From positions 434,001 to 498,000 of the forward strand of contig NZ_JAFVMH010000001.1 in assembly GCF_017377735.1 (NCBI RefSeq): 64,000 bases of DNA, written 5' to 3'. The stretch is from Acetobacter garciniae. GTDB taxonomy: Bacteria; Pseudomonadota; Alphaproteobacteria; Acetobacterales; Acetobacteraceae. The position numbers and the translations under genes were made by a program. This document shows positions 55,736-64,000 of the stretch, piece after piece. Positions within the stretch are counted from its first letter, which is position 1. Each line of letters opens with the position of its first letter. The notes below the pieces were generated by a model, which was not told the DNA's origin, searched no databases, and was given only the letters and a program-made list of their open reading frames with translations.

Positions 55736-57712
55736 ATGGCGACAAAAACGGCATCTACGAACGCGACGCAGGAGCAGGATGGTGACACCAGCCTGCTGGA
55801 TACGCAGTCTTCCTCAGTCAAGAAACTGATAGCGAAGGGGCGCGAGCGCGGTTGCATCACGTTCGACGAGCTGAATGCCGTTCTGCCCCAGGACAAGATG
55901 TCTTCCGAGCAGATCGAGGACATCATGGCCCTTCTGTCGGAAATGGGCATTCAGGTCGTCGAGAGCGAAGACACGGATGACACCGAAGCGTCCAAGCCCG
56001 CCGAGGGCGAGGAGGACGCCGAGGAAGAGGAAGCCGACACCGAGGCGGAGGCCGAAGGCCCGTCCGGCAATGTCAATGCCGAGAATGTCGGCCGGACCGA
56101 TGACCCGGTGCGCATGTACCTGCGCGAAATGGGCACGGTGGAACTGCTCTCGCGCGAAGGCGAAATCGCCATTGCCAAGCGGATCGAAGCCGGTCGGGAC
56201 GAAATGATCGGCGGGCTGTGCGAAAGCCCGCTGACCTTCCGCGCCATCATTTCGTGGCATGAAAAGATCCGCAACAGCGAGATGCTGCTGCGCGACATTG
56301 TCGATCTTGAAGCCATGCAGGGGGGCGGAAGCCCCATGGAAGAGGGTGCATCCGAAACCGAAGGCGAGGGCATTGCGGAGTCCGAGACCGAGGATTCCGA
56401 GGACCAGGAAGCCGAAGGCGATATGGAAGGGGAAGGCAGCGGCCTGTCCCTTTCGGCGCTGGAAGAAAAGCTGAAGCCCGAAATCCTTGCCCATTTCGAT
56501 GAAATCGAACCGCTTTACGAAGAGCTGCGCAAATTGCAGGTCACCCGGATCGAGGCGCTGACATCCGGTTCGGAAGTCGATGGTTCGTTCGAGGAAGCCT
56601 ATGCGGCGCTGCGGGACCGCCTGGTCGGCAAGGTTGAGCAGATTCACCTGCACAACAACCGGATCGAGGAACTGGTCGCCCATCTCAAGCAGATGTTCCA
56701 GCAGCTCAACATGCTTGAAGGCCGCATGCTGCGTCTGGCGGAAAGCTGTCGCGTCTCGCGCGATGACTTCCTGATGAAATATCGCGGTCGCGAACTGGAC
56801 CCGGGCTGGATGGAAGTTGTCGCCACCCTGCCGGGCCGGTCATGGAAGAATTTTGTCGCCAAGCATGCGGACATGGTCCTGGAACTGCGTAACCAGGTTG
56901 CGCTGCTGGCCCAGGAAACCGGGCTGCCGATCGGTGAATTCCGCCGTGTCTATGCGACCGTCGCCCGTGGCGAGCGTGATTCCGCCCGCGCCAAGAAGGA
57001 AATGATCGAGGCCAACCTGCGCCTGGTGATTTCCATTGCCAAGAAATACACCAACCGTGGCCTGCAATTCCTCGACCTGATCCAGGAAGGCAATATCGGG
57101 CTGATGAAGGCGGTGGACAAGTTCGAGTACCGCCGGGGCTACAAGTTCTCGACCTATGCCACGTGGTGGATCCGCCAGGCCATTACCCGCTCCATCGCCG
57201 ATCAGGCGCGCACCATCCGAATTCCCGTGCATATGATCGAGACCATCAACAAGCTGGTCCGTACCTCGCGCCAGATGCTGCATGAAATCGGTCGCGAACC
57301 CGCACCGGAGGAACTGGCCGAAAAGCTGGGCATGCCGCTTGAAAAAGTGCGCAAGGTTCTCAAGATCGCCAAGGAGCCGATCTCCCTCGAAACACCCATC
57401 GGGGATGAGGAAGACAGCCATCTGGGTGACTTCATCGAGGATAAGTCCGCGGTTATTCCGCTCGATGCCGCGATCCAGACCAACCTGCGTGAAGCGACGA
57501 CCCGGGTTCTGGCCTCTCTTACCCCGCGTGAGGAACGTGTGCTGCGCATGCGCTTTGGCATTGGCATGAACACCGACCACACGCTTGAGGAAGTTGGCCA
57601 GCAGTTCAACGTCACGCGTGAGCGTATCCGCCAGATCGAAGCCAAGGCCCTGCGCAAGCTCAAGCATCCCAGCCGCAGCCGCAAGCTGCGGTCCTTCCTG
57701 GATGACAACTGA
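55736..57712 (+). CDS. rpoD: Primary sigma factor RpoD (sigma-70)
   Basis: This is the housekeeping sigma factor. The 658-residue protein has region 1.1, then an acidic stretch (about 80-115) typical of alphaproteobacteria, and region 1.2 ([20 protein letters not shown]). A second acidic non-conserved region is followed by region 2 ([20 protein letters not shown] and [20 protein letters not shown]), region 3, and region 4 ([20 protein letters not shown]). ATG 55736 follows GGAGG. A 14-bp palindrome lies 25 bases after the stop. Confidence 0.97.
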   Translation: MATKTASTNATQEQDGDTSLLDTQSSSVKKLIAKGRERGCITFDELNAVLPQDKMSSEQIEDIMALLSEMGIQVVESEDTDDTEASKPAEGEEDAEEEEADTEAEAEGPSGNVNAENVGRTDDPVRMYLREMGTVELLSREGEIAIAKRIEAGRDEMIGGLCESPLTFRAIISWHEKIRNSEMLLRDIVDLEAMQGGGSPMEEGASETEGEGIAESETEDSEDQEAEGDMEGEGSGLSLSALEEKLKPEILAHFDEIEPLYEELRKLQVTRIEALTSGSEVDGSFEEAYAALRDRLVGKVEQIHLHNNRIEELVAHLKQMFQQLNMLEGRMLRLAESCRVSRDDFLMKYRGRELDPGWMEVVATLPGRSWKNFVAKHADMVLELRNQVALLAQETGLPIGEFRRVYATVARGERDSARAKKEMIEANLRLVISIAKKYTNRGLQFLDLIQEGNIGLMKAVDKFEYRRGYKFSTYATWWIRQAITRSIADQARTIRIPVHMIETINKLVRTSRQMLHEIGREPAPEELAEKLGMPLEKVRKVLKIAKEPISLETPIGDEEDSHLGDFIEDKSAVIPLDAAIQTNLREATTRVLASLTPREERVLRMRFGIGMNTDHTLEEVGQQFNVTRERIRQIEAKALRKLKHPSRSRKLRSFLDDN

Positions 57713-57736
57713 GTCCGCGCTGCACGAAGCCGTAAC

Positions 57737-57767
57737 GCGCATGAAGGTGACAATCACCTTCATGCGC
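57737..57767. other. Perfect 14-bp hairpin just after rpoD
   Basis: GCGCATGAAGGTGA (57737-57750) and TCACCTTCATGCGC (57754-57767) pair perfectly around CAA. There is no T run. It ends one base before the likely start of the next gene and may be a processing or translation-control element, or a protein-binding palindrome. Confidence 0.6.
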
Positions 57768-58280
57768 ATGACCGCCCCGCCGCCAGCCCCCCGCCTGCTG
57801 CTGCCACCGGGCTGGATGCTTGAGCACGACGTGCGGCCCAGTGTTGCGCAATATCGCGCCCTGCATGAAGGGGTGGGCCGGTCGTGCTGCTGGTGGATGC
57901 GCCAGGCCCAGCCTGACCGCGTTCTGGCAGCACTTCTGGCCACCGCCCCCATTGGCATTGGCCTGCTGCGCGAAAACGGCGCACTGCGCGGCTTCTACGA
58001 ACTGGATTATACCGACCCGCAGGCCATCAACCTGTCCTATTTCGGTCTTTTGTCTCAAGCCATAGGCCGTGGGGTGGGGCGCGCCTTCCTGGACAGCGTG
58101 TTGCGCTGGGCGTGGCGACGCCACCCGCGCACGGTGCGGGTGAACACCTGCACGGCCGATCATCCGCGCGCCTTGCCCCTTTACCGCGCGGCCGGGTTCA
58201 CGCCCCTGCGTGAAGTGGACGAGATCTGGGATGTGCCGGACAGGCTGGGGCTGGATATTCCACGGCACCTGCGCGTCTGA
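57768..58280 (+). CDS. GNAT-family N-acetyltransferase
   Basis: This is an acetyl-CoA-dependent acyltransferase of about 170 residues. The recognisable parts are a beta-strand LRGFYELDYTDPQAINLSYF and the acetyl-CoA loop LSQAIGRGVGRAFLDSVLRW (Q/RxxGxG/A form). The late TADHPRALPLYRAAGFTPLR is the typical GNAT motif B. The substrate is unknown. The frame is open across the rpoD end, with alternative ATGs at 57702, 57741 and 57762. ATG 57768 is preferred because the others lie in the rpoD gene or inside the hairpin stem. No ribosome site stands out. Confidence 0.75.
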   Translation: MTAPPPAPRLLLPPGWMLEHDVRPSVAQYRALHEGVGRSCCWWMRQAQPDRVLAALLATAPIGIGLLRENGALRGFYELDYTDPQAINLSYFGLLSQAIGRGVGRAFLDSVLRWAWRRHPRTVRVNTCTADHPRALPLYRAAGFTPLREVDEIWDVPDRLGLDIPRHLRV

Positions 58281-58453
58281 ACGCTTGCGTTGTACCCCGA
58301 AATGTGGTTGAGACTGCGCTTTCCCTGCCGGGTTCATGGCATTGGCCCGGCTATACCTGCGCATTCCGGCATGTCCCCCTGGGGCTGGCCGGGGTTACCG
58401 CAAGCCGGAAGGGTCCGGTCCGGGCGGGTTGATTGTATCCGAAGGGAGTGAAC

Positions 58454-58900
58454 ATGCCGTTGTACGAAACCGTGCTGATCGCGCGGAATGATATTTCCCA
58501 GCAGCAGGTCGATGCCATCATTGATGGCGTGGCCGCCCAGATCGAAGCCGATGGCGGCGCTGTCCGCAAGCGGGAATACTGGGGCCTGCGCAGCCTTGCC
58601 TATCGCATCAAGAAGAACCGCAAGGGCCATTACGTCCTGCTGGGTCTGGACGTGCGCTCGGAACTGCTCAAGGAAATCGAGCGCCAGCTCTCCTTGAACG
58701 AAGACGTGCTGCGCCTGCTGACGCTGCGGGTGGAAACCATTGATGAAGCGCCTTCTCCGGTTCTGTCCCGCAAGGGTGACGACCGTGGCGAACGCGGTGG
58801 CTTCCGTGGTCCCAAGCCGACCGGCGGTCGTTTTGAAAGCGGCCGTGGCGGTCGTCGTGATGAACGCCCGGCCGAAGTGGCCGACAACGGAGCGGAGTGA
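58454..58900 (+). CDS. rpsF: 30S ribosomal protein S6
   Basis: S6 binds S18 on the 30S platform. The 148-residue protein begins [20 protein letters not shown] and has [20 protein letters not shown], both conserved. It ends with a Gly/Arg/Asp-rich tail of about 45 residues, longer than in E. coli. ATG 58454 has AAGGGAG upstream. First gene of rpsF-rpsR-rplI. Confidence 0.97.
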   Translation: MPLYETVLIARNDISQQQVDAIIDGVAAQIEADGGAVRKREYWGLRSLAYRIKKNRKGHYVLLGLDVRSELLKEIERQLSLNEDVLRLLTLRVETIDEAPSPVLSRKGDDRGERGGFRGPKPTGGRFESGRGGRRDERPAEVADNGAE

Positions 58901-58905
58901 AGCAG

Positions 58906-59181
58906 ATGTCCGAAACAACTGAAATCAATCCCGCCGCCCGTCGCCCCGCCGTGGGTGCGCGCCGCCCGTTCTATCGTCGTCGCAAGTCCTGCCCGTTCTC
59001 GGGCCCGAACGCGCCGAAGATCGACTACAAGGATGTGCGCCTTCTCAGCCGCTTCCTGTCCGAGCGTGGCAAGATCGTGCCCAGCCGCATCACGGCGGTG
59101 TCCGCAAAGAAGCAGCGTGAGCTGGCACAGGCTATCAAGCGTGCCCGTTTCCTGGCTCTGCTTCCCTACGTCGTAAGCTGA
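58906..59181 (+). CDS. rpsR: 30S ribosomal protein S18
   Basis: S18 forms a heterodimer with S6. The 91-residue protein has [15 protein letters not shown] and the core [20 protein letters not shown]. The start is ATG 58906, five bases after the rpsF stop, with GGAG nine bases upstream. GTG 58897 is in frame but overlaps rpsF. The length is a little above the usual 75-80 because of the N-terminal extension. Confidence 0.96.
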   Translation: MSETTEINPAARRPAVGARRPFYRRRKSCPFSGPNAPKIDYKDVRLLSRFLSERGKIVPSRITAVSAKKQRELAQAIKRARFLALLPYVVS

Positions 59182-59192
59182 GGGGAACAACC

Positions 59193-59786
59193 ATGGCTGC
59201 TACAGAAGTAATCCTGCTCCAGCGTGTTGAACACCTGGGCCAGATGGGTGAAGTGGTAAAGGTGCGTCCGGGTTATGCCCGTAACTACCTGCTGCCTCAG
59301 GGTAAGGCGATTCGCGCCAACGAAGCCAACCGTGCACGGTTCGACCGTGAACGCGTGCAGCTTGAAGCCGCGAACATCAAGCGCCGTGAAGAAGCCGAGC
59401 GTCTGTCCGAACGGATGGAAGGCCTGGCTGTGGTCCTGATCCGTCAGGCCGGTGACAGCGGCAGCCTTTACGGCTCCGTCAGCCCGCGCGACGTGGCCCA
59501 GGCCGTGACCGAAGCCGGCTTCACCATCGACCGCCAGCAGGTCTCCCTTGCTCATCCGATCAAGTCCCTTGGTCTGTATGACGTCAAGGTGGCACTGCAT
59601 CCCGAAGTGGTGGTGCCGGTTGTCGTCAACGTCGCCCGTTCGGAAGAAGAAGCCGAACGCCAGGCCCGTGGCGAAGCCGCGACGCCGGAAGAAGAAGCGA
59701 CCCTGGCCGGGGATGAAGCCTTCATTGAAGGCGAGATCGTGCCCGAGGACAGCGTTGAAGAACCGACGCAGGAAGCAACCGCGTAA
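59193..59786 (+). CDS. rplI: 50S ribosomal protein L9
   Basis: L9 has two globular domains joined by a long helix and helps keep the reading frame. The 197-residue protein starts [20 protein letters not shown] and has [18 protein letters not shown]. The C-terminal domain contains [19 protein letters not shown]. It then carries an acidic tail of about 45 residues beyond the E. coli length, as in many alphaproteobacteria. A strong terminator follows. Confidence 0.97.
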   Translation: MAATEVILLQRVEHLGQMGEVVKVRPGYARNYLLPQGKAIRANEANRARFDRERVQLEAANIKRREEAERLSERMEGLAVVLIRQAGDSGSLYGSVSPRDVAQAVTEAGFTIDRQQVSLAHPIKSLGLYDVKVALHPEVVVPVVVNVARSEEEAERQARGEAATPEEEATLAGDEAFIEGEIVPEDSVEEPTQEATA

Positions 59787-59812
59787 GCGGGCTGTTTTTT
59801 GTAAGGACTTGG

Positions 59813-59849
59813 AAAAGAGGGCAGATTTTCATCTGCCCTCTTTTTTTTT
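59813..59849 (+). terminator. Intrinsic terminator of rpsF-rpsR-rplI
   Basis: AAAGAGGGCAGAT and ATCTGCCCTCTTT pair over 13 bp around TTTC and end in nine T residues. Confidence 0.95.
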
Positions 59850-59895
59850 GTCATGCGCTGGGCGAGAGTGTCCGGCAGGAAGGGGAGAGAGACGG

Positions 59896-61110
59896 ATGAA
59901 ACGCCTTCTTGATCGGATCTTGCAGCATTTCATTGGCGCGGGCGCTCTGGCCGTTCGCTGGCCCGATGGGACCATCAGCCACTACACAGGGCAAAAACCG
60001 GGCCCGACTGCTGGCGTGTGGCTGCAAAACCAGCGCGCGATCCAGGCATTGATCGTCAATCCCGGGCTGGGTTTTGGCGAAGCCTATATGGAGGGTGACC
60101 TCCAGCCGCATGACAGCACGCTTTACGACCTGCTGCATGTGCTCATGCTCAATGCCATGACGCCGGGCGGGCATGTGGCCGAACGCCTTGCAGCGGCCTT
60201 GCGCTACGTGCGACGGGGGTGGACGCAGTTCAACCCGACATCGCGCGCGCGCCGTAATGTCGCGCATCATTACGATCTGGGGAACAGTCTTTACGCCCTT
60301 TTCCTGGACAAGGACTGGCAATATTCCTGCGCCTATTTCCGCCACGGCGATGAAACGCTGGATGAGGCGCAGGAGGCCAAGAAACGCCATATCGCCTCCA
60401 AGCTGCTCCTGGACCGGCCGGGGCTTGAGGTCCTGGATATTGGCTGTGGCTGGGGTGGCATGGCCCTGACGCTGGCGCGCGATTACGGGGCGATCGTGAC
60501 CGGTATCACCCTCTCCGAGGAGCAACTGGCCTTTGCCCGCGACCGTGCGCGCACGGAAGGCCTGGAAGATCGCGTGCGTTTCGAACTTCTGGACTACCGT
60601 ACACTGCGCCGCCGCTTCGATCGGATTGTCTCTGTCGGCATGTTCGAGCATGTGGGGGTGGGGCATTACCCCATCTTTTTCGAAACCATCCATCGCAGCC
60701 TGCGGGATGATGGCGTGGCCCTGTTGCATTCCATCGGGCGCAGCGACGGGCCGGGCACCACCAATCCGTGGATCAACAAATACATCTTCCCCGGCGGCTA
60801 TTCCCCGGCATTGAGCGAGGTGCTGGACGCAGTCGAACGCTCAGGTCTGTGGATGACGGATTGCGAAATCCTGCGCCTGCATTACGCTAAAACCATAGCC
60901 ATCTGGAGCCAGCGCTTCGCCGCCCGTCGGGCGGAAGCCGTCGCGCTTTACGACGAACGCTTCGCCAGGATGTTCGAGTTCTACCTGGCCGCTTCGGAAC
61001 TGGCCTTTCGCGTCCAGGGCCATATGAACTTCCAGCTACAGCTTTCACGCTCCATGACCGCAGTACCCCTGACACGGGATTATATGGCGAAGGCGGAAGG
61101 GCTGAATTGA
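59896..61110 (+). CDS. cfa: Cyclopropane-fatty-acyl-phospholipid synthase
   Basis: This enzyme adds a methylene group from S-adenosylmethionine to unsaturated phospholipid acyl chains, a membrane change often tied to acid or ethanol stress. The 404-residue protein has the N-terminal lipid-binding part and VAHHYDLGNSLYALFLDKDW. The SAM motif VLDIGCGWGGMALTLARDYG lies at about residue 178, and the core includes VSVGMFEHVGVGHYPIFFET. ATG 59896 has a purine-rich ribosome site. The frame is open far upstream through rplI, which is not coding. It stands alone between a terminator and a long gap. Confidence 0.94.
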   Translation: MKRLLDRILQHFIGAGALAVRWPDGTISHYTGQKPGPTAGVWLQNQRAIQALIVNPGLGFGEAYMEGDLQPHDSTLYDLLHVLMLNAMTPGGHVAERLAAALRYVRRGWTQFNPTSRARRNVAHHYDLGNSLYALFLDKDWQYSCAYFRHGDETLDEAQEAKKRHIASKLLLDRPGLEVLDIGCGWGGMALTLARDYGAIVTGITLSEEQLAFARDRARTEGLEDRVRFELLDYRTLRRRFDRIVSVGMFEHVGVGHYPIFFETIHRSLRDDGVALLHSIGRSDGPGTTNPWINKYIFPGGYSPALSEVLDAVERSGLWMTDCEILRLHYAKTIAIWSQRFAARRAEAVALYDERFARMFEFYLAASELAFRVQGHMNFQLQLSRSMTAVPLTRDYMAKAEGLN

Positions 61111-61510
61111 TGGATGTTCCGCAAGGTGGCGCAAACGCAGCAGCGTTCGGGCAGGCGACGCGACGGGCGCGAACGGCTTCACGCAAGACGGGCGCATGGC
61201 GCGCAGGTGGGTGGTCACTGACGTGACCCTGCATGCAGCACTCCGCAGGGGCGTGCCTTCCCCCCGCCGGATAGCCGGGGTCTGATTGTTCACGAATATC
61301 CATCGCGTAGGCCGCGGCAGGCAAGGGGCAGGATACAGTTGGGAATATTTTGCTCCCCGTCTCGCAATGCAGGGTCGCGCGCTCCAGGGAATGCAGCGCT
61401 GGCGCGAGGGAAGAATTCGTTTGACGGGGCCCCGAAATTTCGGTCACTTCCACCGGAAATTACACTGGCTCTCGATGTAATTGATAACGGCGCTGCGCTA
61501 AGGAAAGTTC
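61111..61510. other. 400-base non-coding region before the surface-polymer locus
   Basis: No open frame here looks coding. The last 100 bases hold TTGACG (61421-61426) and, directly downstream, the perfect palindrome CCGAAATTTCGG (61432-61443). AT-rich sequence leads up to the next start. A regulated promoter is plausible. Confidence 0.5.
61432..61443. promoter_or_regulatory. Perfect 12-bp palindrome in the putative promoter of the surface-polymer locus
   Basis: CCGAAATTTCGG sits within the 17 bases after a TTGACG -35-like box, where an operator would block polymerase. The matching -10 (TCACTT) is poor. Confidence 0.35.
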
Positions 61511-62902
61511 ATGTCTGAAAGCGAAAAACATCTCCAGGAACTCAACGAGAGAACGGTAACGATGTTGTCTTCCCTTGCCGAAAGGCAGGGGAACATGGAA
61601 ACGCTGCTAAGATCCCTGTCGCAACTTGTCGTTGATCTTCATATGCAGGCCAAGCAGGCGCGAAGTGCCATACAGGCCCTGGCAGCGTCACGCTCACAAC
61701 CCATTGGCAAGAAAATACGGTGTGTTTTTCTCGTCAATTCCATCGAGATCTGGGATGCTTTGTATGACGTCTACAAAGCCATGCTGGAGGACGACCATTT
61801 CGACCCGATTGTCGCAACAATCAACCGTCGATTGGGCGGGGATGCGCATTTCAGCGGAGAACAGCGCGCAAGCGATGGATTGACCAGTCTCGATATTCCC
61901 CATTTGCGCCTGGAGATGGAAGATTCCTTCGCGGGCCTCAATATTCTTCGGGGCCTGGCGCCTGATGTAATTTTCCGCCAGTCGCAATGGGATAACCTTT
62001 ATCCTCCCGCCTTTTCATCGGACTGCCTGAGCTTTGCCAAGCTCTGTGTCGTTCCGTACGGTATTATAGTCCTTGAAAAATATACCAGTAATACGGGATC
62101 AGGAGAAAGCTCGAACGAACTGTCCTGTGATACCCCTTATCACAGGGCGGCGTGGCGGATTTTCTGTGAAAACCAGTATGCTCTAGAATATTTCAGGTCT
62201 TTTCACCATTCAGCCCCGGAAAAGCTTGTTCTTTCAGGATACCCGAAGCTTCAGCGCCTTCTGGATGAACCGCCGGCCTGGCCCGAATTCAAGGCAGACA
62301 CAGCGGGCGATCGTCCGTTCCGTGTCATATGGGCACCCCATCATACGGCGGGCGATCCCTGGCTGAATTTCGGCGTCTTCCATAGAATTTGCAGGGATTT
62401 TCTGGAATGGGCGAGCAAGGAGCCGGGGATAGAATTCGTCCTGAAACCCCACCCGGAACTTTTCAAAAGTGTCGTCAATCGCAACATCCTTTCGCAGCAG
62501 ACGGTGGATGCTTTTTTGCAGCTTTGGAACGGCCTTCCAAATTGCACCTGTGAAAACGGACGCTATGGCAGTCTTTTTGCCGCTTCCGATCTTATGATTA
62601 CGGATGGCATCTCGTTTTTTGTGGAATACCCGATATTTGGCAAGCCGCTGGTCTTCTTTGACTCCGGCTTGCATGCGCCGCTGAATGAGATTGGCAAGAT
62701 GGGCGTCGCCTGTGCGGACGTAGTGTCTGATTTCGACAAAATGAAGGAAGTCGTCCTCGGCTATAAAAATAAAACCATGGTCGATACGCATCAGGATGAC
62801 CGGAAGCGGTTTATGAAGGCTCTGTTCCCCGGTGACAGGCTTCCGTCAGACATCATTCTTGATGACATAGCGGCGGGTCTGGGTGTCGATCGGGGCGCTT
62901 GA
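61511..62902 (+). CDS. CDP-glycerol/ribitol phosphotransferase-like glycosyl transferase (TagF/TarL-like)
   Basis: This 463-residue protein has an N-terminal coiled coil (about residues 5-60). A C-terminal half resembling CDP-glycerol:glycerophosphotransferases follows: RVIWAPHHTAGDPWLNFG, GIEFVLKPHPELFKSVVNRN, then LMITDGISFFVEYPIFGKPL with the TDxxS-EYP-KP pattern. That fold polymerises alditol-phosphate chains. The following gene encodes a CDP-alditol-forming type enzyme, which supports this. Base composition is lower in GC than the rest of the window. A family-level call; the exact substrate is unknown. Confidence 0.7.
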   Translation: MSESEKHLQELNERTVTMLSSLAERQGNMETLLRSLSQLVVDLHMQAKQARSAIQALAASRSQPIGKKIRCVFLVNSIEIWDALYDVYKAMLEDDHFDPIVATINRRLGGDAHFSGEQRASDGLTSLDIPHLRLEMEDSFAGLNILRGLAPDVIFRQSQWDNLYPPAFSSDCLSFAKLCVVPYGIIVLEKYTSNTGSGESSNELSCDTPYHRAAWRIFCENQYALEYFRSFHHSAPEKLVLSGYPKLQRLLDEPPAWPEFKADTAGDRPFRVIWAPHHTAGDPWLNFGVFHRICRDFLEWASKEPGIEFVLKPHPELFKSVVNRNILSQQTVDAFLQLWNGLPNCTCENGRYGSLFAASDLMITDGISFFVEYPIFGKPLVFFDSGLHAPLNEIGKMGVACADVVSDFDKMKEVVLGYKNKTMVDTHQDDRKRFMKALFPGDRLPSDIILDDIAAGLGVDRGA

Positions 62903-63049
62903 AGGCGGGGCGGGGATTGTTGCGCAAGTCAGGCCCAGATATGCTGGCGCGCATTATCTTGCCCCGCAAACTGCGTGGGTTGGAAAGGTGCGACTTTCCC
63001 TGTCAGAACGGGGCGATAGCGTTCGCCACGGAATATATGGATTGATTTT

Positions 63050-64000
63050 GTGACGAAGCATAAGACAAAAACCATTGGGGTTATTCTGGCGGCAGGCGAT
63101 GGCACCCGCTTTGGCGCGAGCGTGCCCAAGCAGTTTACGAAGCTGGCAGGCCGCGCCGTCCTGGACTATACGATAGATGTTTTTGAAAAATCGTCCCTTA
63201 TCGATGAGATAGTCGTTGTCACGAAAGACGACTATATTGGTGTTGTAGAAAACATAGCCCGTTCATCGGGGTGGAAAAAACTGAAAAGCATTGTCGTCGG
63301 CGGGAAAAACCGGACGGAATCCACGCTTGCCGCGCTGGAGGCACTGTCGGCCTGTCCGCCTGATACCAAGGTGCTCATTCATGACGCTGTTCGTCCTTTC
63401 GTGACAAACACAATACTGAATGATTGCATACAGGCTCTGGAACAATTCCCCGCCGTCGATACGGTCGTGCCATCTTCGGATACCATCGTGACTGTGCAGG
63501 ACGACGATCTCGTTGCCGCAATTCCCGACCGCAGCAAGATACGCCGCGGGCAGACGCCGCAAGGGTTTCGTCTTGATATCATAAGACAAGCTTACACAAA
63601 GATTATCGAGAACAATTACAGCGACAAGACATTCACATGCGACTGCGGTGTTGTCATGGCAATGCTGCCTGGCATACAGGTTGCTACTGTGCCGGGATCT
63701 GCCAGTAACATTAAAATAACAGAGCCGATAGATTTGTTCCTGGCTGAAAAACTTATTCAGTCCAGAATGGTTGATCTTGAAGATACGACAGATTTTGCCA
63801 AATTGCAGGGAAAACGGCTTGTCATATTTGGCGGTCGAAGTGGAATAGGGAAGTCCATAAGGGATCTGGCTCTCCACTGCGGGGCGGAGGTATTCTCCGC
63901 CAGCCGTTCCGAAAATTCTGTCGATGTTTCTGACGCCCGCTCCGTTTCGCACTTTCTGGACAGGATTGCCGCGGACGGAAAACAGATCGATGCGGTTATT
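63050..64000 (+). CDS. Fused IspD-like cytidylyltransferase and SDR reductase (3' end outside window)
   Basis: The frame is open from GTG 63050 to the window end (317 residues). The N-terminal part has the nucleotidyltransferase signature IGVILAAGDGTRFGASVPKQ and LIHDAVRPF, as in IspD/TarI. From about residue 255 an SDR domain starts with RLVIFGGRSGIGKSIRDLAL. This fusion matches Bcs1/Acs1-type enzymes that make CDP-ribitol from ribulose 5-phosphate, as well as related bifunctional enzymes. MEP-pathway IspD lacks the SDR part. There is no ATG in frame, so GTG is the start. It follows the TagF-like gene by 147 bases. Confidence 0.8.
   Translation, partial: MTKHKTKTIGVILAAGDGTRFGASVPKQFTKLAGRAVLDYTIDVFEKSSLIDEIVVVTKDDYIGVVENIARSSGWKKLKSIVVGGKNRTESTLAALEALSACPPDTKVLIHDAVRPFVTNTILNDCIQALEQFPAVDTVVPSSDTIVTVQDDDLVAAIPDRSKIRRGQTPQGFRLDIIRQAYTKIIENNYSDKTFTCDCGVVMAMLPGIQVATVPGSASNIKITEPIDLFLAEKLIQSRMVDLEDTTDFAKLQGKRLVIFGGRSGIGKSIRDLALHCGAEVFSASRSENSVDVSDARSVSHFLDRIAADGKQIDAVI

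Noticed and set aside
61286-61480. 64-residue frame in the gap before the surface-polymer locus
   Set aside because: No ribosome site, no recognisable features, and it covers the putative promoter and palindrome.

Overview
The window is GC-rich, densely packed DNA from an alphaproteobacterium. The best fit is an acetic acid bacterium (Acetobacteraceae, Komagataeibacter/Gluconacetobacter-like). The reasons are the alpha-type secY-adk-rpsM-rpsK-rpoA-rplQ order, a CcrM-type GANTC methyltransferase, a yqeY-dnaG-rpoD block, the gpmI-envC-ctpA-yibQ-rppH block, a carA with a fused helix-turn-helix domain, and a double-hairpin intergenic repeat of a kind I associate with these genomes. The genus is an inference. 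No tRNA, rRNA, CRISPR array or insertion sequence was seen.

Layout. 1-4.4 kb: end of the ribosomal protein/alpha operon, closed by a strong terminator. 4.6-7.2 kb: an SsuABC/TauABC-type ABC importer with overlapping genes. 7.4-7.9 kb: two small membrane stress-type proteins. 8.0-17.5 kb (minus): a complete tripartite RND efflux operon with one adaptor, two different RND pumps (MdtB/MdtC-like) and a NodT-type outer-membrane lipoprotein, joined by four-base start/stop overlaps. 17.8-19.2 kb (minus): a DHA2 drug exporter. 19.3-22.3 kb: a CsbD/DUF883-like protein, the rnhB-ccrM pair preceded by a hairpin dense in GANTC sites, and a secreted ankyrin protein. 22.6-29.7 kb (minus): a MoxR/DUF58/BatA-DUF4159/VWA-like operon. 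29.8-33.6 kb: DUF1285, a CCA-type tRNA nucleotidyltransferase and an ABC exporter. 33.8-36.6 kb: an EmrAB-type pump behind a TetR-like palindrome. 36.7-43.3 kb (minus): gpmI-envC-ctpA-yibQ-rppH, combining glycolysis, cell-wall cleavage control and RNA decay. 43.6-46.0 kb: an MFS exporter and a small unknown operon with a CtrA-like box. 46.4-52.9 kb (minus): carA-carB-greA-ilvA. 53.1-58.3 kb: yqeY-dnaG-rpoD-GNAT. 58.5-59.8 kb: rpsF-rpsR-rplI. 59.9-61.1 kb: cyclopropane fatty acid synthase. 61.5-64 kb: the start of a lower-GC surface-polymer locus with a TagF-like transferase and a fused IspD-like cytidylyltransferase/SDR.

Most notable: the first enzyme of pyrimidine/arginine precursor synthesis (CarA) carries an N-terminal DNA-binding-like domain. 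Its upstream region holds two matching inverted repeats (TGGGAA-N5-TTCCC) spaced about four helical turns apart. This suggests an enzyme that represses or senses at its own promoter. A good internal ribosome binding site could also yield a CarA without the domain. Other signals worth checking are the GANTC cluster upstream of ccrM, the CtrA-like box with a 54-residue small gene, and several perfect hairpins at gene borders.
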